Assembly: GCA_012934845.2 (NCBI GenBank)
Contig: WNNJ02000183.1
Span: forward strand, 1-64,000
Length of the DNA stretch: 64,000 nt
Direction: 5' to 3'
Source of the DNA: Pomphorhynchus laevis
Taxonomy: Eukaryota; Acanthocephala; Palaeacanthocephala; Echinorhynchida; Pomphorhynchidae
The position numbers and the translations under genes were made by a program. The notes beneath the pieces were generated by a model that worked only from the letters and a program-made list of their open reading frames with translations, ran no database searches and had not been told where the DNA came from. Shown in pieces: positions 34,138-44,467 of this stretch. The first letter of the stretch is position 1; every line of letters starts with the position of its first letter.

Positions 34138-35160
34138 TAGTGCACGGATGTGCGGAGTAGACAATGGTCCAGGATTTCTTACGAAATACGGCATTTATAC
34201 TAAATGGTGTTGCTTGATAGACTGGACTTCGATTCACGACTTTCACTCACCATGCCACTTCTAGACGACCACTTCAGCATCGAAATGATGAGTACCCGGC
34301 AACACTCATCAGTAGAATGAGGTACACACTGGTCGTTTCGGTTGCCTGTGTGACATTGTGAATAAAGGCGTTTCCGACACTTTGCTTAATTGTCTGAGGC
34401 TTACGCTCTTAACCAGATCGAATTGCTGTGCGGACCATCCTTAAACACTAGGCAGAGGTTGTTGCTGAATTGTCGCTGCACTCGTCATATCTTTGATGGA
34501 TACGGTAGGTATAATAGTAGTGCACGGATGTGCTGAGTATACAACGGTCCATGATTTCTTACAAAATACGGCATTTATACTAAATGGTGTTGCTTGATAA
34601 ACTGGACTTCGATTCACGACTTTCACTCACCATGCCACTTCTAGACGACCACTTCAGCATCGAAATGATGAGTACCCGGCAACACATCAGTAGAATGAAG
34701 TACCCACTGCTCGTTTCCGTTGCCAGTGTGACATTGTGAATGAATACGTTTCCGACACTTTGCTTAATTGTCTGAGGCTTACGCTCTTTACTAGATCAAA
34801 TTGATGTGAGTACCATCTTTAAACACTAAGCATTGGTTGTTGCTGAATTGTCGCTGCACTCGTCATATATTTGATGGATACGGCATGCATAATGGTAGTG
34901 CACGGATGTGCTGAATAAACAACGGTCCTAGATTTCTTACGATATACGGAATTTAGAGAAAATTGTGCGGCCTAGTATGCTGTACTTTGATTCACAACTT
35001 TCAGTCACCATGTCACTTCTAGACCATCACTTTAGCAACGAAATGATGGAGTACTCGGCAACACTCATCAGCATAGTGAATTATTTACTGATCTTTCGGT
35101 TTCATGTGTGACATTAAGAATGAAGGCGTTTCCGACAATTTGCTAAATTGATTGGTAAGG
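34138..35160. repeat. Tandem repeat, three units of about 380 bp
   Basis: Units start with TAGTGCACGGATGTGC at 34138, 34518 and 34896 (spacing 380 and 378). The first two are very similar and the third is more diverged. Each holds TGATGAGT and ACTCATCA arms around a ~10-base loop (a hairpin; the arms are damaged in unit 3), as well as GTGTGACATT and TTTCCGACA blocks. No open reading frame is shared by all units. Origin unknown. Confidence 0.85.
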
Positions 35161-35640
35161 AACGGTGATACGATGTAATGAATAGATTTAAGTACATACG
35201 TAGGGATAGGGTCGGCAGGCGCAGAGATATTGGGCATAGAGAGGAGTATTCAGATACTTAGATAGAAGAAACAGGAAGACGATGAAATAGCTCAGAAAGA
35301 AATTTGCATGGTTAGCAAGACGAGGAGTGATGAATTACATGTATACAGGGCTAAACAATTTCACAGTCAGAGTTAAACCAAGGTGCACACAAGGAGCGTT
35401 TAGGAAATCGGAACTGGGAAGATAAAATATAATTGAGAATGTTAGAGAAGTCATTAGACTCCCTTATCACTCCTAGACGAGCTGATGGTAGCCGGCAGCA
35501 CTCATCAGTAGGGTGAACTACCGAACTACAGAGTAGGGAGTCTGCTCTACTTGTAATCGAACTCCGGTTTTTGGCAACATTTACAATTATAAAACTGAAG
35601 CTTATTAGCTCCCGGAGCACAGTTTAACTCAATCGGATTT
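35161..35640 (-). pseudogene. CR1-like ORF2 linker fragment fused to tandem-repeat remnant
   Basis: The minus-strand stretch 35620-35351 reads VVHPTDECCRLPSARLGV, a piece related to the 380-bp repeat (GCACTCATCAGTAGGG). It continues in frame as NILNYILSSQFRFPKRSLCA and PWFNSDCEIV, the endonuclease-RT linker 'P-W-F-x-S-D'. Decayed CR1 sequence continues to 35161. Confidence 0.55.
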
Positions 35641-35643
35641 AAA

Positions 35644-35647
<4 letters not shown>

Positions 35648-35697
<50 letters not shown>
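35648..35697. repeat. (TA)n microsatellite, about 24 units
   Basis: An uninterrupted TA run lies exactly between a minus-strand and a plus-strand LINE fragment. The number of units may be affected by sequencing or assembly. Confidence 0.95.
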
Positions 35698-35699
<2 letters not shown>

Positions 35700-36690
35700 T
35701 TCTATCACCTCAGGTCTACCACAGGGATCAGTCTTAGGCCCCTTGTTGTTTAACATATTTATAAATCAGCTACTAGATTTAATTAAGGATTGTAGTGTTT
35801 TAGCTTTTGTCGATGATGTAAAGGTATGGAAATTGATTAAAACCAACAAGGATCGAAATGACTTTCAAAATATTCTAAACATTGTTTATCGATGGTCTTT
35901 AAACACTGGAATTGTATTAAATATTAAAAAGTGTGCACATATGAGATTAGGTCATAGCAATGTGAGTCAAGAATATTTTATTGGCAACGAGTTTGTTGTT
36001 ACCACAAAGTCCATTCATGATCTTGGTATAATTGTTCAAAACAATCTGAAAACACGTGCTAACACTGATAGGATTTATAACGCAGCAAGAAGAATAATCT
36101 ATATTATCAAAAATTGCTTTAAAGATTTATCTTCCGTTTGTGTTGTGCGTTTATATAATGCTTTTATAAGACCGATTTAGAATATGTGTCGCTAGCAGTC
36201 TTTTCGTGTATGTGTACAGAACTTGATCAATTAGAGTGCATACTTCGACGGTTTACGAAATTATGTCATTACGATATCTTCCCTATGAGACACGGATAAA
36301 AAGTTTGAATATGCCGACAATGCGTGAACGGTTCCTTCTTTTCGAGCTTCTAGCTATGTATCGACTAATTAACGAAGATGAAAATTTTTCAGCAAATAGA
36401 GTTAAACTCAATGATCGGGATGGACGTCGAGGGCACTCGAAATTTCTGGTAGTACATGAACCCGGAAAATACCCTCGTCATTTCCGTCTGTCTCATCACG
36501 CGGTGAATGTTTAATAATAATACAAATTTATTTAACGTGGCAAATCTTCTTCCAGTTGGAATCGTCTTCCAGTTGATGTCGTTACGGTGCATACAATTAA
36601 TGAATTTAAATCCAATATAAAGAACTGGATTCGAAATGAGAACGAGTGGTTGCTGCAGTACCCATGGTTCTGATATATATACTAAATGAT
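35698..36690 (+). pseudogene. CR1-like RT, motif B to C terminus
   Basis: GLPQGSVLGPLLFNIFINQL is followed by LAFVDDVKVWKLI (motif C, with F-V-D-D in place of Y-A-D-D), LNIKKCAHMRLG, HDLGIIVQNNLKT and LYNAFIRPI. A second stretch 36236-36514 has LPYETRIKSLNMPTMRERFL and HFRLSHHAVNV. After a short foreign insertion it ends SWNRLPVDVVTVHTINEFK and NIKNWI. The order is complete for an RT C-terminal half, but there are at least two shifts. Confidence 0.8.
36511..36546 (-). mobile_element. 36-bp insertion of the family A 3' tail
   Basis: AATAATACAAATTTATTTAA followed by CGTGGCAAAT is the reverse of the family A tail. It interrupts the NV/WNRLP junction of the host RT. Next to it TCTTCCAGTTG is duplicated (36546 and 36564), a possible target duplication. 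Confidence 0.7.
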
Positions 36691-36699
36691 TTTTTTGAT

Positions 36700-37500
36700 T
36701 TTTTTCTTATATTAATTTTTTTGTGAGCGGTCAGAACAGCCTTATGGCTAAGACCTGTAATAATAATTTTGTTGTCAAAATGAATTTTATCTCTACCCAA
36801 TCTCATCCATACAACACTTTGTCGCGTTGAGTCTCAAGCCAGTGTTATTACACCAAGTTCCGATATAGTTAAGATCACGTTGTAAAAATGCACAATCTGC
36901 CTAGTTTTGTATTGTTGCTCATATTTTGACATTATCAGCAAATGCCAGGTGAGGATACTTTAGACTTATGAGTAGGTTATTTAAAAAAATGATAAGAGAG
37001 AAGTGGACTTAGGACCGTGCTCTAAAGAACACCCGAATGAACACGTCGAGCTGTTGACAAAACTTCATTTAATCGCACCACAAAGGATCGGTCCTCAAGA
37101 AATGTCTTAATCCAGTTGCAAATTGCAGTAGAAACACCGTAATGACGTAACAATTAATCTATGCGGATGTGCGGAACTCTGTCGAATGCCTTAGAAAAAT
37201 CAAGAAATATTATATTAACTGTAAAACCCGAACTCAGAGCAGCTACCTAATGTTCGCGAGCCTTCAACAGTAATGTTAGACACGAGCGACAGGGTAGGAA
37301 GCAGCGCTGAGAATCATTAAGAATTTAATATAATTTTTGATGGTTACGTATTCTCTTCGAAATGAGCCTCTCCATAATTTTTGAAATAACACTAGTAAGA
37401 CTAATTGTTCTAAAATCTGAACAAATTAGTGCCAACTGCTTCTTTGGAATAGGCACAACAATTGCACATTGCCAATCATCAGGCCGCCTATAGGTATAGA
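36700..37500 (-). pseudogene. CR1-like RT, fingers to palm, with 3' tail
   Basis: Minus strand from ~37490: RPDDWQCAIVVPIPKKQ, ICSDFRTISLTSVISKIMER, IIFLDFSKAFDRVPH, WIKTFLEDRSFVVR and LSPLLSLIIFLNNL, ending GLRLNATKC. The tail holds CTTAGCCATAAGGC and TGTTCTGACC near 36740. Many stops. It faces the plus-strand RT remnant tail to tail. Confidence 0.75.
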
Positions 37501-37870
37501 GAACTGTTTGGAAACCTTAATTCATGTCTCGAATATATATGGAATAAAAATTTGAAGTGGATTTGAACCGATTATCCATTGAATTTTTGGCTAAATAATA
37601 TAACCTTAAATCGAAAGTTAATTTCAAAACTAATGGAGAAGCTATGCTTGAGCTGAAAACTCATGGTGAAGCTATACACTAACGTAGTCGCTTATGAATC
37701 TTCTTTTTCTTATCACCATCCGTAATTGTAAAAACATCAAAAGTTAGTCATGTTGTGTTTAACAACAGGGAACATAACTAATAAAGCTCAATGAAACGGT
37801 TAAAACAGATCTCAAACAAATAAATTGGGTATAACTTAATAGCGATAAAGGCTTAAGCATATTTACAAAT
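37500..37870. other. Spacer without recognisable gene
   Basis: AT-rich. TGGTGAAGCTATACAC-like and GGAGAAGCTATGC-like words appear twice. No supported ORF or RNA gene. Confidence 0.4.
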
Positions 37871-37871
37871 A

Positions 37872-38400
37872 TTGACTGAAAAACATATTCAAGCGAAAAC
37901 AGTGAATTTATCTAGCAAAAATCCTTTATTGATTACACCACCTTTTAAGTCTGAGCAGCTTCAAAAAGATGCCGTATATAAACAAAAGAAGAATCAGCAA
38001 TACAAAAACTTATCGAAAAAACTTTCATTGATGATATCTAAATCCAGATGGATGGAATTGAAAGGAAGTTAAAGTCAGCAAATTCCAGGACTTGGTGGAA
38101 ACGTTGATGGATCATGAATTTAACGCAGGATCTTAATTGAACTAAATGAGATAATTTCTCCCGTACTTGCAATGGCTCCATCGATTCTTAAGAAAGTTCA
38201 TGTTATATCTATACCGAAAAACGGTTTATCTTTAAATAGTGATAACTTTCGCCCCATATCACTTGTTCCAGTGCTGTCAAAAGTAATAGAGGCTGTTTTT
38301 GAAGTTTGTCCAACTTGTACACTTAGTTTCTATTTATAAGGACTAATTTGCTTTTAGACCTAATATAAGTACAACTGACAGTACTACAACTTATGGATAC
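37872..38400 (+). pseudogene. LINE RT-fingers fragment of another lineage
   Basis: The short open stretch 37872-38072 (Lys-rich, KSRWMELKGS) is followed, with stops, by NEIISPVLAMAPSILKKVHV and ISIPKNG, then SDNFRPISLVPVLSKVIEAV at ~38245-38290. The last block is a good RT fingers motif. It differs from F, D and A wording, so it comes from another element. Ends where A5 begins. Confidence 0.55.
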
Positions 38401-38412
38401 TTTTCCTTCTGG

Positions 38413-41016
38413 AACTATGGACACCTTTCCCTCTGGAACTTGTGATTGTATACCGTCCAGGTTCAGTTGCCCCATCACGTATCTTCTTTAACGACCTTGC
38501 AGATCTTGTGTCTCACTGTTCATTGTCTTATACTCCTTTTGTTCTCGGTGACTTTAACATTTGTCTTGATCACCCGGCTGACTCTGGCTCTATCACTTAA
38601 ACTAATAGTTTTTCTGATTTAAACTATAAATTACTTTCAACAAGCCCAACTTATATTCTCGACGGTGCTCTCGACATCATTGCTGTTCATAACTGCTTCA
38701 ATGACTAACCTCCTTGTCAATTAATGATCCTGGTTTGTCCGATCATTTCCTTGTCACTTCTACTCTTACTCGTCCCCTTCCTCCTCCGCCTTTACCATTA
38801 TCCACACCAAGTCGACCCTGGAAACTTCTCGATATTCCTATTCTCTACACAGCCTTACTCAATTCTTCACTCTTTTCACTTCCTCTTAACTATCTCTCTC
38901 CCGATAATCTCTGCATTCTGTTTGATTCAGAACTTACGTCGATCCTCAATAACCTTCTGCCTAGTCGACTTCGACGTTCTCAGCGCTTGCGCCATGCTCC
39001 CTGGTTCGATTCTGACTGTAGTCTTTCTAAGCGTCGACTCCGTCACTCTTTTCGTATGTATAATCGCCTTCTTAAACGTTCTCCCAACTCACTCCCTCCA
39101 TATCTCCGTTATTCCTACTTTTCTATACGCCGTTCACATCGTATTCTTATACGTACTAAATGTACTCTATTTTGGCGAAATCAACTAGAGTTATCTTCGA
39201 ACACTAAATCTCATTTGAAAATCTTAAACTCAATTCTTTCACGATAATCTACCCCTTGAATATAAATCCTGATGAATTTTCTTCTTATCTACAAACTAAG
39301 CTATCTAATTTACTTTCCCTACTAACCATATCCCCCTTGTACCCACTCTTCTCTTTAAATATTTTTCTCCCAGAGGAAAGTATTTAAAGTATTTAAAGTA
39401 TTTGAAAGTATTGAAGTTTCTTCGGTTCTGATGTCATTACCTAATAAAACCTCTCCTTATGACCCAATTCCCACTCACTTGCTTAAAAATATCTGCTCCT
39501 CTATCTTACCCTTCCTAACCACATTGTTCAACTCGTCCATCCGTAGCCGTACATTTCCTTCCATCTGGAAATGCGCCACTGTGCGTACTCTAATCAAAAA
39601 GCAATCTCTCGACTCCTCACTACCATCTTCGTACCGTCCTATCTCACTTCTCCCAAACCTCTCTAAACTACTTGAACGTCTCGTTCTTAAGCAAGTTAAT
39701 ACATATTTCTTTTCCTCCAACTTATTTGCTCCCTTCCAAGCCGCTTTTCGCTCTAATTACTCTACCGAAATTGCCTGTCTTAAAGTTTATAACGACTTAC
39801 TCATATCGCGCGATCATAAATTATGTAGTGTCATAGTTTCTCTTGATCTATCGTCTGCTTTTGACATCGTCGATCACTCGATTCTTCTCCATCGCCTTCG
39901 TCATGATTATGGCTTCTCTTTACCCATTGTATCATGGTTTTCTTCATATCTATCAAACCGTACATTTCGCGTCTATTCTAACTCTTCTCTCTCCCATCCT
40001 TCGTCCCTTCCGTCCAAGGTTCCACTAGGCTCTGTATTAGGCCCTATGCTTTTCTCTCTTCTTCTCGGTGATTTGTCTTCGATTTCTCATAAATTTAACT
40101 TCCATGTTATGCAATATGCTGATGACATTCTCATCTATGATAATGCACCTGTTTATCGTATTCACGATCTTAGTGTTTCTGCTTCCGACTGTCTTGTGTC
40201 AATTTCCAATCATCTTTCTTCCCTTCGCCTTTCTCTGAATCCTGATAAATCCAAAATTATGTGGATCCTACCTCGACGCCTCGGCTTCGAACCTCCCTCC
40301 GTATCATTAAATGCTACAATTATTCCTATCGTTGATAATCTCGTTTTCCTAGGCTTCCATTTCGACAACTGACTTTCACTTAAACCTTTCGTTAGAGATA
40401 AAGTACGCTCATCTATCTTGATACTCCGCAACCTCCGTCAAGTTCGTAGATTGATCGATTTCCCTTCTTGTATGACTCGTATATCTTCTCTCCTTTTTTC
40501 TAGACTCGATTATTGTCCTAGTCTATTTTCCAACTCACCTAAATCAACTCTTCTTCCCCTACAACGCATCGTCAACGCAGCCATCCGAATTCTCTTCCGT
40601 CTTCGTCGTTTTGATCATACATCCTACCATCTTGCTTCTCTCGATTTGCCTTCAATTTATTGCGTGTTCAAATTCGTCTTCTTCTCGTTGCTTTCCGCCT
40701 TGTAACTTCTCATAACCCTTCATTTATCAACCTTCCTTTTCTTGATAATTCTCGTTCTGTTTACTGTTCCTTGCATTCCTGTAATTCTCTTCTTTTACAT
40801 GTCCCAAACTACTCTACCTTCTTTTGGACTCCTCTTCTTCCCGGTGGCTGCTCCTCTATCGTGATATCATCTGCTTATTCATATAAGCCAATCAACTTCC
40901 CTGCCGTGTTTCAAACGCCAAATCCGATCCCATTTAAACAATTTATCTGCTTGACTTTTTCATTTTTTTGTGGACTTGTAACCGTGCAGCCTGTACGCAT
41001 TTGCCACGTTAAATAA
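38413..41016 (+). pseudogene. A5 ORF2: endonuclease end, RT with YADD, thumb
   Basis: Pieces: FVLGDFNICLD to a stop at ~38598; SDHFLV and RT linker 38714-39247; RT 39431-40372 with IWKCATVRTLIKK, YRPISLLPNLSKLLERL, LDLSSAFDIVDH, VPLGSVLGPMLFSLLL and VMQYADDILIYD, ending HFDN-stop; thumb 40418-40705 and C terminus 40660-41016, ending NNLSA in another frame. Motif B has P-L-G-S in place of P-Q-G-S. The stop after HFDN and the shift near 40690 also occur in A3. Confidence 0.87.
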
Positions 41017-41036
41017 ATTTGTATTATTATACTGTA
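38413..41036 (+). mobile_element. Family A LINE, copy A5, 5'-truncated
   Basis: Begins inside the endonuclease (FPLELVIVYRPGS) and runs to the 3' tail ACGCATTTGCCACGTTAAAT followed by AATTTGTATTATTAT. 5' truncation is the normal outcome of LINE insertion. It includes the RT catalytic motif and 3' UTR that A1 lacks. Near 39370-39415 the A sequence is replaced by a repeated AAAGTATTTAAAGTATTT patch. Confidence 0.92.
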
Positions 41037-41059
41037 TGGCAAGCAATAGATGGTGGAAT

Positions 41060-41500
41060 GAGCACAGTTAGAATTATACAACTAGAATTTAAAAAGCTTT
41101 TGATTATGTTAATTATGAAAAACTTTTAAATAAGCGGAATGAATATAATTTTCCAAAATGGCAAATTACTTGGCTGAGGTCATATTTGCCTGATCGAAGT
41201 CAAAGAGTAATTTGAGCAATTACACTCAGATTAGAGATATACGCATCGATGAGTACCACAAAAGGATCCTTATCGCTACTTCTTTTCACATGTATTTAAA
41301 TGATCTAGTCCCTAATTCCAACGAATGTATGCTCGTCAAATACGCTGATGATTTAAGTATAATGGTGAGACGGAAGTTTCACGGAACTGTTTGGTTGCTC
41401 AGTCTAAGATAGACACAGTAATAAAATGGTCAGTTGATAACAGTATATATTTAAATATCACAAAGCGCTGTGTTACAAATCATGTTCAAGATTGTTTATC
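41060..41500 (+). pseudogene. LINE RT palm fragment of another lineage
   Basis: The plus strand reads KAFDYVNYEKLLNKRNEYNF, WQITWLRSYLPDRSQRV and, in the stretch 41212-41412, MYLNDLVPNSNE and LVKYADDLSIMV. Motif A 'A-F-D-x-V-N' and motif C Y-A-D-D are intact. Stops between them show decay. Confidence 0.65.
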
Positions 41501-41810
41501 TTAAAACGCCTTAAATATTTAGTAATCAATTCATCGTCTGTCAATCTTATATAATAGTCTAATATTTAGTATACTATATATGACTGACCACGTTTTATCA
41601 ACAAAACAGTAAAACATCGAAAACAAGTAAATCGTCCGCACAAAAAAGCTTTGAAACTCGATATGAAAACTCCTTTAAACCACATATTTCAATTTTATTA
41701 TTATATGTCGACTTCCGAGGGAGCTGAAGCTCATATGGAAGCATCACATCGAATAAAAAAACGGAAGAAACGAAAAAAAAACATCAAGAGTTCACGAGGT
41801 CAAGTAGGCG
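41500..41810. other. Spacer without recognisable gene
   Basis: AT-rich with two poly(A)-like runs near 41755-41785. Nothing supported. Confidence 0.4.
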
Positions 41811-43309
41811 TTCTTTGAATTGCGCAGCAGAAGAGCTCTTGATCACACCAGATGATAATCAATTCCATCGTTTACATACGCGATCCATCACTGTCGTACA
41901 ATTTGTTCGATGCTTTGAGCGATGCCTCAAACATGGCTCCTGTCCACGTCACATTGAGGATTCATGAAGACAGAACAGCTGTTTACACGGGTGGTTAGGC
42001 ACGCGCAGCGACATCCACACTAGTGTAAAATCTGCAATCAACAGATCGCATTCAATAGATCTTATACCCAAAGCCTCTAGTCTAACTGGATAAGGAATGG
42101 AGCGAGTTGCCGGAACCAAGTGCGTGGCTTTCAAAATGTTGTCGAATTCACTCAATTCTGATTCCAGTTGATGGTGTGTCGGGTGAGATGCATAGAGCAT
42201 ATGTGATTTTAAGATACTCGAGTATACAATGCGTAAAGCCTTTGGCTCAAGTCGTCCAACGTTTCGATGAAGAAATTCTAAAATTCTACGGCATTTTGCA
42301 ATAATCGAATAATGAAGACGCGATTTTAAATTGGAGGAGATAAAACATCTAGATCAGTAAAGTGATTTACTGATTCGATAACTGTTGAACTGAATTGATA
42401 AGAAGGGGAAGGTAATCGGGATTGACCAATTCTCATATGTTGACATTTACTAACATTGATTACTAAGCCGTGTGATGAACACCAACTACTAACTTTATCC
42501 AAATCTGATTGTAGTAGGGGAGAGCTAGAACAACCACGAAATAAAGGGCACCACAGTTCATATCGTCTGCGTATAATAGGAACTGGCATGTAATATTTTC
42601 AGCGATTTCGTTGATGTAGATATTAAGCAAAGTGGAACTAATACAGCCTTGGGGAACACCTTGAGTGAGATAAAACCATTCAGAAATAGACTAGTCAACT
42701 CGCACAGCAAAGGAACGTCTACTCAATAATTCACGTATCCAGAGACAAACGCGCTTCGAGAATCCATAATTTCCCAGTTTCCACAGTAAAATTGGATAAA
42801 CGACCCGATCAAAAGCTTTGGACAAATCAATAAAGACGACATCAACCGACACCCTTGTTCGACAAAACCGGCCTAGCTTTCGCGTGCTAATGTTAGATTA
42901 GTTGAAGTGGAGTGATGATTTCTAAATCCATGCTGTTTATTAGACAAAATATTAAATTTGTCCAACTGATAAGATATATACCTCAGGATCAGTTTCTCCA
43001 TAACCTTGCAAGCAATACATGTCAAACTTATTCGCCGATAATTTTAAGGATTTACCTAATCCCCCTTTTTGAAAACTGGAATGACTAATGCATTCTTCCA
43101 CATATCTAAGATTATGGCAGTTTTCAAGGACCAGTAGTAAATATCAAAAAGCGGATGATATATATTCGTTGCAACTTTGCGTAATAATATACTAGGAATA
43201 CCATCAGGACCTGAACTATTTTTAGTTGGTAGCTTCGATAAGATATTAAGAACATCGAGTGGGTCAAAGTAGAGGTTAGAATCCTGATACCTGAGAGAAG
43301 AATTACCTA

Positions 43310-43405
43310 TTTATCTACTTGACTTTTTCATTTTTGTTTGTGGACTTGTAAGCGTATAGCTTGTACGCATTTGCCACATTAAATAAATTTGTATTATTAT
43401 TATCG
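43310..43405 (+). mobile_element. ~95-bp family A 3' end inserted in element G
   Basis: TTTGTGGACTTGTAAGCG, GTACGCATTTGCCACATTAA and AATTTGTATTATTATTA match the 3' terminus of A5 (40975-41036). No coding part is left. It ends in the ATT repeat typical of family A tails. Confidence 0.85.
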
Positions 43406-43427
43406 TGATATTATTATCGGTTTCGTG

Positions 43428-43500
43428 AATTGCAGGCCCATTTGCGGGAACCTTTTATTGTAAAAAAAATTTATTATTAAAAAAATTATTATTATCGTAA
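43428..43500 (+). mobile_element. ~70-bp family B 3' end inserted next to the A tail
   Basis: GGCCCATTTGCGGGAAC followed by TTGTAAAA and an A-rich run matches the B 3' UTR at 13428-13470. It lies ~25 bp beyond the A tail, in the same orientation. Confidence 0.75.
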
Positions 43501-44129
43501 TATTATAATCACATAGGGAAAATCGATTACGAGTGAGACAAAAGTTCTTGGCAAGGATATTGACAATGAAAAGAGGAGTTCTTGACGACGATACTCTCTT
43601 ACGGTCGCTAAGTAGTTGAAAAAGTCTCTTTTGATCAACATGAGACAAGGAACATATGGCAGCAATGAATTGATGATTCTTCTGACGTTTAAGAGAAGTC
43701 ACCCTGTTGCGAATGATAGTATCAAATCTGAAGTATCCGAGTCCACGCTTAAATAGTAGGAATGCATGATCACGTTCTCTGACAGCTCGTTTCAACTCAC
43801 TGTCAAACCATTTGGGTTTATAGAATTGCGGTTTACGTGTTACGCAAGGGGAAAAGGCGTGAAGTAGATTAATCAATGTTGTGTTGAGGAATAAATAACC
43901 AGGCCACATGAACACCGACTGTTCTAGCACAAGGCCATTTTACTAGGCTCAGCATTTCACCAATTGTATCGTAATCCGCATTCATAACACCAATCGATTT
44001 CTTAAAATTGATCATACTCGAAATATGACAAGGTAGGATGATACGTAAAGTGCAGTGATCGCTATAGCTTAATTGAAAAGATATTCATGATTGAAATTAT
44101 ATATATATTAATAATATTTCTAATTGAAA

Positions 44130-44467
44130 AAATATCCCATAGTCACGCAAAGAGATATCGCTGTTGTAAAATGTTTCAAAAATACGTTATAACAACAGAC
44201 CATAGACACGACCTAAAACAAACGGATATATAATGTGCCTCATAATGAGGCATATATAATGTGCCTCGTTCTGTTAAGCCTCAAGATCATCGGATTATGC
44301 CAACGTTTCCTAATATGTGATGTTAAATGAAAACTATCTTGAACTAAGGAGTTTGAACTTTCTTGCCTGCTTAATAACTACTTACAATCTAAAGTAAATA
44401 CACAAATTACAATATAGTCACTCGACAAAATACCGAAGTTAAACTGACAATATCAAATTGGATATAT
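44130..44467. other. Upstream region of element D
   Basis: AT-rich. ATATATAATGTGCCTC is repeated in tandem (44228-44268). It could be the 5' leader of element D, but I see no firm promoter. Confidence 0.4.

Larger units (their letters stand above)
41810..44130 (-). pseudogene. Element G (CR1-like) ORF2, nearly whole but decayed
   Basis: Minus strand from ~43930: linker FYKPKWFDSELKRAVRERDH and LKRQKNHQFIAAI. After the tail insertions at 43.3-43.5 kb it continues as KNSSGPDGIPSILLRK, KNALVIPVFKKGD, NYRRISLTCIACKVMEKLIL, SNKQHGFRNHHSTSTNLTLA, a decayed palm, then at 42589-42326 WCSSHGLVINVSKCQHMRIG. The C-terminal part lies at 42200-41949 (ATRSIPYPVRLEALGIRSIE). The order is right for one element. 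Stops are frequent. Confidence 0.75.

Noticed and set aside
34138-35100. Hammerhead ribozyme on the minus strand (CTGATGAGTGTTGCCGG)
   Set aside because: CTGATGAG is present, but no GAAA strand follows at a usable distance. The segment simply folds into the TGATGAGT/ACTCATCA hairpin.
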